From Daphnia pulex (taxonomy: Eukaryota; Arthropoda; Branchiopoda; Diplostraca; Daphniidae), in assembly GCF_021134715.1 (NCBI RefSeq), contig NC_060026.1:8299001-8363000 (forward strand): DNA of 64,000 nt, written 5' to 3'. Shown here piece by piece: positions 1 to 8,597 of this stretch. Both the position numbers and the translations under genes were made by a program. Each line of letters begins with the position of its first letter. The first letter of the stretch is position 1. Below the pieces are notes generated by a model that did not search any database, was not told where the DNA came from, and was given only the letters and a program-made list of their open reading frames with translations.

Positions 1-270
1 CAGCTGAGTAAGATTCAAATTGAATTAGGATACATGTGTGTTGAGATAACAAGATATAGAAACAATGGTGATTAATGTTATTTGAACGTTATATCCGTTT
101 TAAAAGCCTAAACATACCTTCACAAGAAATATTTTTGCTTGATCTCGACGTGATTTGAACACGCAACCTCCTGATCTGGAGTCAGGCGCGCTACCGTTGC
201 GCCACGAAATCTTGATTTTCGATGTAATTTCTATCTTTATATTTTAGGAACTACGGTGTCTTTTATAAGG
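1..270. repeat. Partial small unit (SU) at window edge
   Basis: This is the right part of a small unit: the stretch between the exon-like segment and tRNA-Trp, then the Trp gene and its 5' flank up to the point where the big unit begins. The same sequence recurs before BU2, BU3, BU5 and BU6. Confidence 0.85.
141..211 (-). tRNA. tRNA-Trp (CCA)
   Basis: A 71-nt cloverleaf read on the minus strand. The acceptor GATTTCG pairs with CGAGATC, the D-arm is GCGC/GCGC, the anticodon loop CTCCAGA carries CCA, and the T-loop is TTCAAAT. It matches eukaryotic nuclear tRNA-Trp. No T-run follows the 3' end at once; the first TTTT of the transcript is about 35 nt downstream. Confidence 0.93.
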
Positions 271-453
271 GAATGAATATCCCAAATATCCCAATCAGCT
301 AAAAGCCAACGAACTGCGTAAAATTTTTCTTCATATTGGACCAATAATCTTCAAGGGAATTTTATAAACAGAAAAGTAAACCCATTTTTTGTATTAAGAG
401 TTGGAAATTCGTATTCTCTGCTCTAGTATACGTTGTCTAAAACCTACTCTTAA

Positions 454-639
454 TTGGCTCAAGATTTTTTGCAATATTTTGCTTTTCAATTTGGAGAAAT
501 TTATAGCAACAACCACCTCATTCACAATGTTCATTCACTCATTCATTTAGTTGATGACTTGAGATCGATGGCTCACTTAATTAATTTTTTCTCTGCTTTT
601 CCATATGAAACTTTCTGGGGTCACGTGAAGATGCTTTAA
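454..639 (+). pseudogene. DUF4218-like transposase remnant, BU1 copy
   Basis: A 61-codon open segment preceded directly by a stop and opening on TTG. It contains HNVHSLIHLVDDLRS and FFSAFPYETFWGHVK. This resembles the NxHNLIHLxDDV..FSAFxFENxLGxLK block of DUF4218-type proteins that accompany CACTA-like transposases and occur in arthropod transposase-derived genes. Only this block is recognisable; the catalytic part is absent. It repeats in BU2, BU3, BU5 and BU6 with one or two residue changes. Assignment is from motif memory, not a search. Confidence 0.5.
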
Positions 640-2957
640 AAATGCTTTTTAAAATTGGGTTCCGTCTTTTGCAATGATAACAACTAATAAATAATAAATA
701 ATAACACTTGTATTTCCCCATATGGATTTCAGAGTTTGGCGTAATGTTGTATTCAGCTCGTCATTTCATAGATCAATGTCGTACAGAAATGCAGTATTTG
801 CAGAAGGTTGGTTCACCGATGTAACTTAAATTTTGCAGTGTAATTTTCAAGCTGGGTCCTATGCTAAACCAATGTAGGAATTCAACTACTGCGAATAATC
901 CTCACTTTAATATGTAATGTTGGAAAAATTGTGGCTATGATTAGAATTTTTGTATTGGACTGGCAAGTTTGACCAAATGCGGTACCAAACTCTTCATCAT
1001 TATGTCTGCTTTGGTCTAAGCTGAGAAAATCGGTGTCAGCGGAATGTTGGTTAACCTATCAGAAACTTGTCCCTATTCTAAACTAATCTTGAAATCCTTT
1101 CATTACAAATTATTTGTTGGATACATTGGTTATCTGCGATGTAAAAAACATGAAAATCTCAAAGGTGCATACAGACATTGGGTTGGTAGCGGGGTACTTA
1201 CATTGGTTGAACCTGACTTTTCAAACGTGGCCCAATTTGCATATTGGCCTGGCTGTTTAAAACGTAATTCCAATATTTTTCAAGCCGTGACCCCATTTGC
1301 ATTCATTTAAATAGATTAACCAACGCTAACCTTACCGAAATGAACATAGGCTTGACATATTGGGCAATATTGCGAGCAATATTGTTTCTTGCCCGTGAAT
1401 CAGGCACGTCAGTTGATGTTGATTTGATGATTTCCACCATGGCCAACCAAGTTATCCGATTTTGCAACAATATTGTGTTTTTGATCCAAACAAGTGAAAT
1501 GGCTAATTATGCCCCTTCCCAGAACCTAATTTTGTAAAAAACAGAACCAAAACGAAACTGCCAAATACTAATTATGCCGAGCCTTCATCATCATCATCGG
1601 AGCGTCCGGCAACAAAGAAGTCTAACAAGTAGTGCAAGTTACACCTGTAGCTCCACGTATTCCCCAAGGTACATTCATTATGGAATTTTGTTATATTTTT
1701 CTCTCAATACAGTGTTCATATTGCCTTGTGTATTTCAGGAAATAAAGTTAACTCGGAACCGAAAAGTGAAAGAGAGTAACCATAAGGAAAAGGGTGATGG
1801 CTCTACAACACAAGCAGGTGATTCTATACAGGTTTTGAAGGTGATATGGTGAAATAGCATACTATTTTTTCTTCATTGCAGAAGCTCTAAAAAACCTAAC
1901 AACGGCAACATCAAATAAGACTGTAACCAAAGCCCAGAAGTCAAAAGGTACGATATGTAATAATTTGAATTATGAAACTGTAAGTCCAGATTATAACTTT
2001 TTATATTTGTGGTATAGTAACTCCTGCTGAAAAGCCAGAGTCTGATTCGTCTGTTCTGTAACAAGCTCACCCTTCTGTCCCTTTAGAAAGAGTTCTGAAA
2101 ATCTAGATCACAATAGCTCTGAAGAATCTACGTCAGAGGACGAGGTGAAAGAAAGGAATTCAAATGACTGAAATACGCCTTCAGAACGGGAACTCATCCA
2201 GCAAAAGAAGAAGGGGGAGGGGGTGTTTCACGAACAAGATGAAGAGACCAGAAGATGAAACGGTAACTCAACCGATAGAAGGGGGTGTGGCTCACGTCCA
2301 AATGAGAGAAACCAGAGAAATTTTGGTGTAAAACGACGAGGTAATACAGGATGTTATTTCTGTAAGCGATGAAGACATATTGGGTAAGGAAAATGTCTTT
2401 ATTGGTACACCTAAGTGACAACTACTAAAGATTTCTTTTGTTTACTTGTTTGTTGTTGTAGTAATCCAGCAGGCAGAAAAAGCAATGTTGGTACAGGTTG
2501 ACGTTGCAAAAATGCTTATTGAGATCAAAATGGGAATACAGCAGCTGACTGACTTGTTCATGACGAGGAGACTTGAAATCGCTACCAACCTGCCTACACC
2601 AATTAATGGCTCGCCATGCTCAACTGACTGTGCCGATGAGTTGCCTGTGACAACTCCCAGCTAGCATGTCTTTATTGGTAAAATATTTTTTTCCGACAAT
2701 ATTCTTCGATCGATAACCCACATATTGGTATAATATTATATTATTACTTTGTTGCGACAAGGTGGCTGTTAAATTTTTTTGTTATATTACCAATAAATGA
2801 CTATTATCAAAGATGAATAAATTAATATAATTTTTTTTTATTTTCCCAATAACGGATCATTAAATAATGATTACATCGTTTTCTATGATAAAGCTATAGT
2901 CTTTTACATTTACCACATGTTCAAAATCCTAAATGATTGGATAGCTGCTGTCTTTTA

Positions 2958-3030
2958 AGCCGAGAGTGGGTTTGAACCATCGTCCTTTGTGTCACCAATC
3001 AAACACTATAACCACTACACCAGAAACGGT
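2958..3030 (-). repeat. tRNA-like (SINE-type) block inside foldback element
   Basis: On the minus strand it reads an A-box-like TGGTGTAGTGGTTATAG and a B-box-like GGTTCAAACCC at tRNA spacing. The stems do not pair well. It is the inverted partner of the block at 3864-3936. Confidence 0.6.
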
Positions 3031-3863
3031 GATGATAATAAAGTCCCGATGTGACCGGATGGATAGTGCATACTTACACATTGTCATGGTTATAGCCCAG
3101 CGTGAGCAAAATCGATTTAATTTACATCAGTGTAGAAATTTATGATTATTGAGACTATTTGTTTCATAAGTCATTTGTTTGCTGCAAGTGGGTTTGAACC
3201 AACCTCCATAGAATTACCTATATGGATATATAATAATAGCAGTTTTAACATTTCATCTCCTTAACGTTTAAGATAAATTATATTACGTTAGCGCGAAGGT
3301 AGAGTTTTAAATTCGAAGTACGTAAGTTAGTTGTTCGAGACTTGTGCAAGATATGGATTTTAAGAAAATTGGATTGTTCAGTTAGGCAATTGTATGCAGA
3401 ACTAACGAATTGAATACGATATAAAACTTTTAGGATTTTGAACGCATGTTAAATGTAAAAGACTATAGCTTTTTCATAAAAAAAGGATTTATTATTTTTT
3501 TAATGGTCCGTTATTGGGAAAATAACAAAAAGTAATATTGATTTATTCATTTTTCATAATAGCCATTCATTGGGAAAACAACAAAACAATTTAACAGCCA
3601 CCTTGACGCAGCAAAGTAATAATCTAATATTATACCAATATGTGGGTTATCGACCGAAGAATCTTCTCGGAAAACAATATTTTACCATTACGGGACTAGA
3701 CTTATCCATTTTTTGGCCGTAGGAACATCCTTGGCGAGATCCTCTGCATCTGTCTATTTCCTGTCGGGACAAACCCCTATAGGGAATCCCCTCTTAACCC
3801 TTGTTTACGTGGCTTCTAGAAGTTAAAAACTTTTATTGCATCAAGTCGAAAAATATTTGTAAC

Positions 3864-3936
3864 ACCGATCTTGGTCTAGTGGTTATAGCATTGGATTGGT
3901 GACTCAAGGTGTGATGGTTCAAACCCACTCAAGGCC
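3864..3936 (+). repeat. tRNA-like (SINE-type) block inside foldback element
   Basis: TGGTCTAGTGGTTATAGCA (A box) and GGTTCAAACCC (B box) lie about 40 nt apart. The anticodon-like loop TTGGTGA would read GGT, but the acceptor ends do not pair, so it is a tRNA-derived remnant rather than a gene. Confidence 0.6.
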
Positions 3937-5587
3937 AAAATCAAGAACTTGTCTAATAACAAGTAGAAGATAAATAAATATTCCACGATGGACTATATAA
4001 CCATAAACACAACAACCAGATTTCCGTCAAAATTTTAAAAGTAGTAAAACTTTTATTTTACCAATAAAAGTGAAAAAAGTAAAACAAGTTGAAAAAATAT
4101 TGTGAGCCAACAAATTTGGGTGCAAAAATATATTGGAAAAATATTTAAAAAAATTATTTTACCAACATCTCAATTGTAGGAATATAATATTTTAGCAATA
4201 TTTGGGAAATATACTCTGCTAGCTGGGCTCAGACGTTTTTCGAGGAACTTGAAGTTAAGATGAGGAATGATTTTCTACCTGTTTTAATCTTTTTTGTTTA
4301 CTCTTTAATTTAGACATAATTTGGCGTTGGGCCAGCAACACCAGCCAAGAGTTGACAAACGACACCATTCTAAAGAAAATGGGATTAGACACTTTCGCTA
4401 ATGCAGCGGATGAGGACGGTGGGGTCGCTGATAGGAAGAAACTCACTGCCATTAAGAAAACTGCCATAGACAAGTTTTTAAAGCAAAAAGTACGACGTGG
4501 AACGGCAGACGAAGCCGTCAACAACGATTAAACTTAAAAAACACGTAATTTGGAGTTGTTTGCTCTTTGCTACCACGTTTAATAAACTGTATTGGCAGCT
4601 ATATCTGTTTTCGTTTCATTAATTAGCCCAATCCCCATTTTTGATCTGTTCCAATGCACCCTCTGTTTCAGAAACCTTGCATTGGCTTCAGTTCGTAACC
4701 GCACATATATGGTGATTTGGTACAACATTGTTGTTTACATATGATTCTTTATCATGGTTAAACATTGGCTTCAAATAACGGTCTTTCAAGATGGAGATGA
4801 GTCAGGCACAAGATAGAGCCAATATTCCACCGATATTCCACCAAGGTCGTATTGGCCCAATGCTAAAATTGGACGAATGGTGGACCTGTCTCATATCGAT
4901 CTTGGAACAACGTTAAATTTGCTTCCAGCACAATATTGGTCCAATGCAGCAATTGTTTCAGAAATCTTATGTTGGTTGCAGTTCGTAACCGCACATATGT
5001 GGTGTATTCGCACAAAGGTACACTTTCTCCTTACAGTAGATTCAGTGAGATGATGCTTACAATGCGCGAAATGATGAGAATTCGTCCAGATGTGTAAATA
5101 GACAATACGACCGGTTAGTATCGTTGAACTTCCTGGAATTGGAGACAATTAGTTGGGCTAGATTTATCCCGGCTGTGGACGTCGACCACACCGAGGAGCT
5201 ACAATCAGAGGCGGCCTGAAAGTAGGATGGGATGGTCCAACGGTTGCGTCTTCTGGCATCTGCGGAATTGAGCCTAAACACGGATGTCGTCTGCAAATTC
5301 CCAATGGGTAAACGGTGAATGGTCCTGAATCCAGATACTTACAACATTTCCTATTCAAAAAAATATTCTAAGTCCACTCAAATACAAGTTACAAAGCCTG
5401 GACTCTCTACTGAGTCCAAGCCGACAACAAAGACAATTCAACGGGTATTTGACCTGAGGGGGAGGACTCAAGACTCGGGACAGGAAGGTTCAATGAAGAG
5501 ACGCTTACTGTTTGAGTGTTTGTGAATGGATCATTGAGCTAACCTGAAATCGGCCAACTCAAGATGGTGTTTTGAGCCAGGACTCTT

Positions 5588-5856
5588 TTGTGCTTTCGTG
5601 GGGCCTCTAAAGTGAGAAATTCTCCCATGAGACTATTTCCTATAAACTCCGCTTACGCTTCGGCCTGGGGAGTTTTGTCAGATTGGTGTGTGGGAAGGCG
5701 TTCCGATCCCCTGTGCAATGACGTAACTGTGGTAGCAGCCTTTTTAGCCGACCAGGCAAATTCTAAGGCGTATAGCACGATTGGTGTTTATCGCTGGGCG
5801 GACCTCGATGGGCTGTCGTCGTTCAATTTGTATCAAGAAGTATACCAGAGGTGCAA
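5588..5856 (+). other. Open segment at BU 3' end, unrecognised
   Basis: An open frame starting at TTG continues from 5588 into the tRNA-Gly pseudogene. It is conserved in every BU copy (13851, 30536, 38037, 51179, 61282), with a single residue change in the body. I do not recognise the product. Because it runs through a tRNA-derived sequence and has no splice or stop logic of its own, it may be fortuitous. Confidence 0.2.
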
Positions 5857-5927
5857 GCATGGATGGTTCAGTGCTAGAATGCGCGCCCGCCACGCGGGCG
5901 GCCCGGGTTCGATTCCCAATCGATGCA
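5857..5927 (+). pseudogene. tRNA-Gly pseudogene, BU-linked class
   Basis: 71 nt with the tRNA-Gly outline, but the anticodon loop is CCGCCAC (no T at position 33) and the T-arm 3' strand reads CCCAA, which breaks two pairs. The same class sits at the right edge of all six big units. Confidence 0.8.
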
Positions 5928-6114
5928 TTTTAATCACCGTTGCCTACGACACATTGGTAGAATCTACTCTATTGAGTTTATTTTGCTGATATTCTTGCGC
6001 AGTACGCGTAAGGACGGTTCTTAGTGGTTAGTGGTGGTTGAAGCAATCTCTTTAAGCGGACTCTTTTTTGTTTGCGAGATTGGTTTAGATTACTTAATCT
6101 TCCTTTGATCATAC

Positions 6115-6331
6115 CAATTGGCGAATAAACCATTTGTAGGATAGAGAGGTACAAGTTATATCCATCGCCAGACTCTGTGTTTGTATCGTGGAAACCCAAG
6201 ATAGTTATCGGTTCAAACTCGTCGTGTTCCAACTGCTGTGGTAATCGACATTCAGACGCAAATGTTCCCCCTTTTGTAAACTCACTTGGTTCTATGCTCT
6301 CCCATTCCAAAAACTGTAGTCCCGTGTAGAT
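6115..6331 (-). other. Exon-like segment copy 1 (217 nt, type A)
   Basis: Read on the minus strand: a pyrimidine tract (T9CTTTTT) and ACTTTAG acceptor, then an open frame beginning IYTGLQF, EWESIEPSEFTKGG, and ending at CAATTG before a GTATGATC donor. The product is not recognised. Type A carries GGCGAATAAACC near the donor, one base more than type B, so it is not a whole number of codons. Confidence 0.45.
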
Positions 6332-6505
6332 CTAAAGTCACATTTTGATAAAAAGAAAAAAAAAACAGCTGACTAAGATTCAAATTGAATTAGGATACAT
6401 GTGTGTTGAGATAACAAGATATAGAAACAATGGTGATTAGTGTTATTTGAACGTTGTATCCGTTTTAAAAGCCTAAACATACCTTCACAAGAAATATTTT
6501 TGCTT

Positions 6506-6576
6506 GATCTCGACGTGATTTGAACACGCAACCTCCTGATCTGGATTCAGACGCGCTACCATTGCGCCACAAAATT
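6506..6576 (-). pseudogene. tRNA-Trp (CCA), degraded acceptor
   Basis: It retains the CCA anticodon, but the 5' acceptor reads AATTTTG instead of GATTTCG, so several acceptor pairs are lost, and the anticodon loop starts with A. Probably non-functional. Confidence 0.75.
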
Positions 6577-6858
6577 TTGATTTTCGATGTAATTACTATC
6601 GTTATATTTTGGGAACTACGGTGTCTTTTATAAAGGAATAGATTTTGATGGTAAGATTGATTATCACACGAACACATTTAGTCTTTTGAAAGAGTCAGTC
6701 AGATTAGTCAGGTTATTTTTTTATATTTCCTTGGATCTTTTGATCGCCACAAGCCTTGATTTCCGTAATGAAAGCTAACAAGCTTAGGCATGATAGTCGG
6801 CTACAATAGATGGGTTGTCGTCGTGCAATTTGTATCAAGAAGTATACGTGAAGGGCAA

Positions 6859-6929
6859 ACATCGATGGTTCAGTGGTAGAATGCTCTCCCGCCACGCGGG
6901 TGGCCCGGGTTCGATTCCCGGTCGATGCA
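6859..6929 (+). pseudogene. tRNA-Gly, degraded
   Basis: The first base is A rather than G, and the anticodon region reads CTCTCCCGCCACGCGGG, losing T33 and one stem pair. The T-arm and 3' acceptor are intact. Confidence 0.7.
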
Positions 6930-7116
6930 TTTTAATCACCATTGCCCAAGACAGATTGGTAGAATCTACTCTATTGAGTTTAGTTTGCTGTTATTCTTGC
7001 GCAGAACGTATAAGGACGGTACTTAGTGGTTAGTGGTGGTTGAAGCAATCTCTTTAAGCGGACTCTTTTTTGTTTGCCAGATTGGTTTAGATTACTTAAT
7101 CTTCCTTTGATCATAC

Positions 7117-7333
7117 CAATTGGCGAATAAACCATTTGTAGGACAGAGAGGTACAAGTTATATCCATCGCCAGACTCTGTGTTTGTATCGTGGAAACCCA
7201 AGATAGTTATCGGTTCAAACTCGTCGTGTTCCAACTGCTGTGGTAATCGACATTCAGACGCAAATGTTCCCCCTTTTGTAAACTCACTTGGTTCTATGCT
7301 CTCCCATTCCAAAAACTGTAGTACCGTGTAGAT
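7117..7333 (-). other. Exon-like segment copy 2 (217 nt, type A)
   Basis: Same borders as copy 1; the protein reading is identical over the core of the segment. Confidence 0.45.
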
Positions 7334-7507
7334 CTAAAGTCACATTTTGATAAAAAGAAAAAAAAAACAGCTGAGTAAGATTCAAATTGAATTAGGATAC
7401 ATGTGTGTTGAGATAACAAGATATAGAAACAATGGTGATTAATGTTATTTGAACGTTATATCCGTTTTAAAAGCCTAAACATACCTTCACAAGAAATATT
7501 TTTTCTT

Positions 7508-7578
7508 GATCTCGACTTGATTTGAACACGCAACCTCCTGATCTGGAGTCAGGCGCGCTACCGTTGCGCCACGAAATC
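7508..7578 (-). tRNA. tRNA-Trp (CCA)
   Basis: Full cloverleaf with a canonical acceptor; one T-stem mismatch (CTTGAT in place of CGTGAT on the plus strand). Confidence 0.85.
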
Positions 7579-7860
7579 TTGATTTTCGATGTAATTACTA
7601 TCGCTATATTTTGGGAACTACGGTGTCTTTTATAAAGGAATAGATTCTGATGGTAAGATTGATTATCACACGAACACATTTAGTCTTTTGAAAGAGTCAG
7701 TCAGATTAGTCAGGTTATTTTTTTATATTTCCTTGGATCTTTTGATCGCCACAAGCCTTGATTTCCGTAATGAAAGCTAACAAGCTTAGGCATGATAGTC
7801 GGCTACAATAGATGGGTTGTCGTCGTGCAATCTGTATCAAGAAGTATAAGAGAGGGGCAA
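7579..7860. promoter_or_regulatory. Divergent tRNA spacer (representative)
   Basis: 282 bp between the 5' ends of tRNA-Trp (-) and tRNA-Gly (+), repeated in each small unit. A TATA-like GTATAAGAGAGG (GTATACGTGAGG in other copies) lies about 20-30 bp before the Gly gene, as expected for arthropod tRNA upstream elements. The internal A and B boxes of both tRNAs are intact. Confidence 0.45.
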
Positions 7861-7931
7861 GCATCGATGGTTCAGTGGTAGAATGCTCGCCTGCCACGCG
7901 GGCGGCCCGGGTTCGATTCCCGGTCGATGCA
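7861..7931 (+). tRNA. tRNA-Gly (GCC)
   Basis: Perfect 71-nt cloverleaf. Acceptor GCATCGA pairs fully with TCGATGC, the anticodon loop CTGCCAC gives GCC, and the T-arm is CCGGG-TTCGATT-CCCGG. This is the reference copy for the array. Confidence 0.96.
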
Positions 7932-7935
7932 TTTT
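7932..7935 (+). terminator. Pol III T-run after tRNA-Gly (representative)
   Basis: TTTT directly follows the last base of tRNA-Gly, as in nearly every copy of the array (…GATGCATTTTAATCAC). It is a minimal Pol III terminator. Confidence 0.7.
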
Positions 7936-8098
7936 AATCACCATTGCCCAAGACAGATTGGTAGAATCTACTCTATTGAGTTTAGTTTGCTGATATTCTT
8001 GCGATAACATGATATAGAAACAATGGTGATTAATGTTATTTGAACGTTATATCCGTTTTAAAAGCCTAAACATACCTTTACAAGAAATATTTTTGCTT

Positions 8099-8169
8099 GA
8101 TCTCGACGTGATTTGAACACGCATCCTCCTGATCTGGAGTCAGGCGCGCTACCGTTGCGCCACGAAATC
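8099..8169 (-). tRNA. tRNA-Trp (CCA)
   Basis: Canonical stems, with one change in the variable region (GCATCC on the plus strand). It abuts BU2 and follows the shortened small unit. Confidence 0.9.
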
Positions 8170-8411
8170 TTGATTTTCGATGTAATTTCTATCGTTATAT
8201 TTTAGGAACTACGGTGTCTTTTATAAGGGAATGAATATCCCAAATATCCCAATCAGCTAAAAGCCAACGAACTGCGTAAAATTTTTCTTCATATTGGACC
8301 AATAATCTTCAAGGGAATTTTATAAACAGAAAAGTAAACCCATTTTTTGTATTAAGAGTTGGAAATTCGTATTTTCTGCTCTAGTATACGTTGTCTAAAA
8401 CCTACTCTTAA

Positions 8412-8597
8412 TTGGCTCAAGATTTTTTGCAATATTTTGCTTTTCAATTTGGAGAAATTTATAGCAAGAACCACCTCATTCACAATGTTCATTCACTCAT
8501 TCATTTAGTTGATGACTTGAGATCGATGGCTCACTTAATTAATTTTTTCTCTGCTTTTCCATATGAAACTTTCTGGGGTCACGTGAAGATGCTTTAA
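8412..8597 (+). pseudogene. DUF4218-like transposase remnant, BU2 copy
   Basis: As the BU1 copy at 454-639, but with K in place of N (YSKNHLIHNVH), the majority form among the copies. Confidence 0.5.

Larger units (their letters stand above)
2656..4227. mobile_element. 1,572-bp foldback DNA element (BU1)
   Basis: A non-autonomous element with perfect 11-bp terminal inverted repeats (CCCAGCTAGCA / TGCTAGCTGGG). It is flanked by CT on both sides; the empty site ACAACTCAGACG in BU3, BU5 and BU6 shows a single CT, so the duplication is 2 bp. Imperfect inverted arms of about 250 bp lie near 2671-2930 and 3428-3696. No transposase is encoded. A 2-bp duplication and CCC ends would fit the CACTA/Mirage group, but the superfamily is not proven. 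Confidence 0.8.
1570..4531 (+). pseudogene. DUF4806-type gene, decayed, BU1 copy
   Basis: Exon-like blocks with plausible splice borders lie at 1739-1817, 1882-1947 and about 2087-2373 (acidic, Ser-rich, ending SVSDEDIL before a GTAAGG donor). A coiled-coil-like exon starts at 2462 and a terminal exon spans 4314-4531. The gene is broken by in-frame stops shared with all other BU copies, by the foldback insertion at 2656-4227, and by loss of most of the DUF4806 exon after about 4268. A polyadenylation signal AATAAA lies at 4581-4586. Confidence 0.55.
271..5805 (+). repeat. Big unit BU1
   Basis: First of six long units. It departs from the small-unit sequence after the shared TCTTTTATAA and rejoins it at the GATGGGCTGTCGTCG motif upstream of a tRNA-Gly pseudogene. 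It carries the DUF4218-like remnant, the DUF4806-type pseudogene and the 1,572-bp foldback element. About 215 bp of the DUF4806 exon is missing here compared with BU2. The stretches 640-1560 and 4590-5805 hold no convincing gene. The latter contains an imperfect internal duplication (about 4640-4720 against 4925-5010) around the shared motif GTTCGTAACCGCACATAT. Confidence 0.85.
5806..8228. repeat. Small-unit block 1 (after BU1)
   Basis: Two complete small units and one shortened unit. In the shortened unit (7932-8098) the sequence jumps from TATTCTTGCG straight to ATAACATGATATAG, so the exon-like segment is missing before the next tRNA-Trp. Confidence 0.85.

Noticed and set aside
2058-2086. 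A 29-nt GT…AG interval in the acidic part of the DUF4806-type gene
   Set aside because: Too short to be a spliceosomal intron; more likely part of the decayed coding region.
3864-3936. Functional tRNA-Thr(GGT)
   Set aside because: The A and B boxes are tRNA-like, but acceptor and anticodon stems do not pair; treated as a tRNA-derived remnant.
4255-4524. Minus-strand 89-codon frame in every big unit
   Set aside because: It is the shadow of the terminal DUF4806-gene exon on the plus strand, which has the acceptor, stop and poly(A) signal.
5057-5358. Several overlapping minus-strand frames (64-103 codons) in the BU 3' spacer
   Set aside because: Three frames are open over the same stretch, no splice or start context supports one of them, and no family was recognised.
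6186-6230. B-box-like GGTTCAAACTC in the exon-like segment
   Set aside because: No matching A box or cloverleaf around it; a chance match within the open frame.
6465-6677. Minus-strand frame of about 65-70 codons repeated in most small units (WRNGSAPDSRSGG…)
   Set aside because: It is the translation of the tRNA-Trp gene and its flanks; a typical false protein from tRNA sequence.
7715-7897. Minus-strand 60-codon frame ending in IKACGDQKIQGNIKK
   Set aside because: It starts antisense to tRNA-Gly and runs through the promoter spacer; there is no independent sign of coding.
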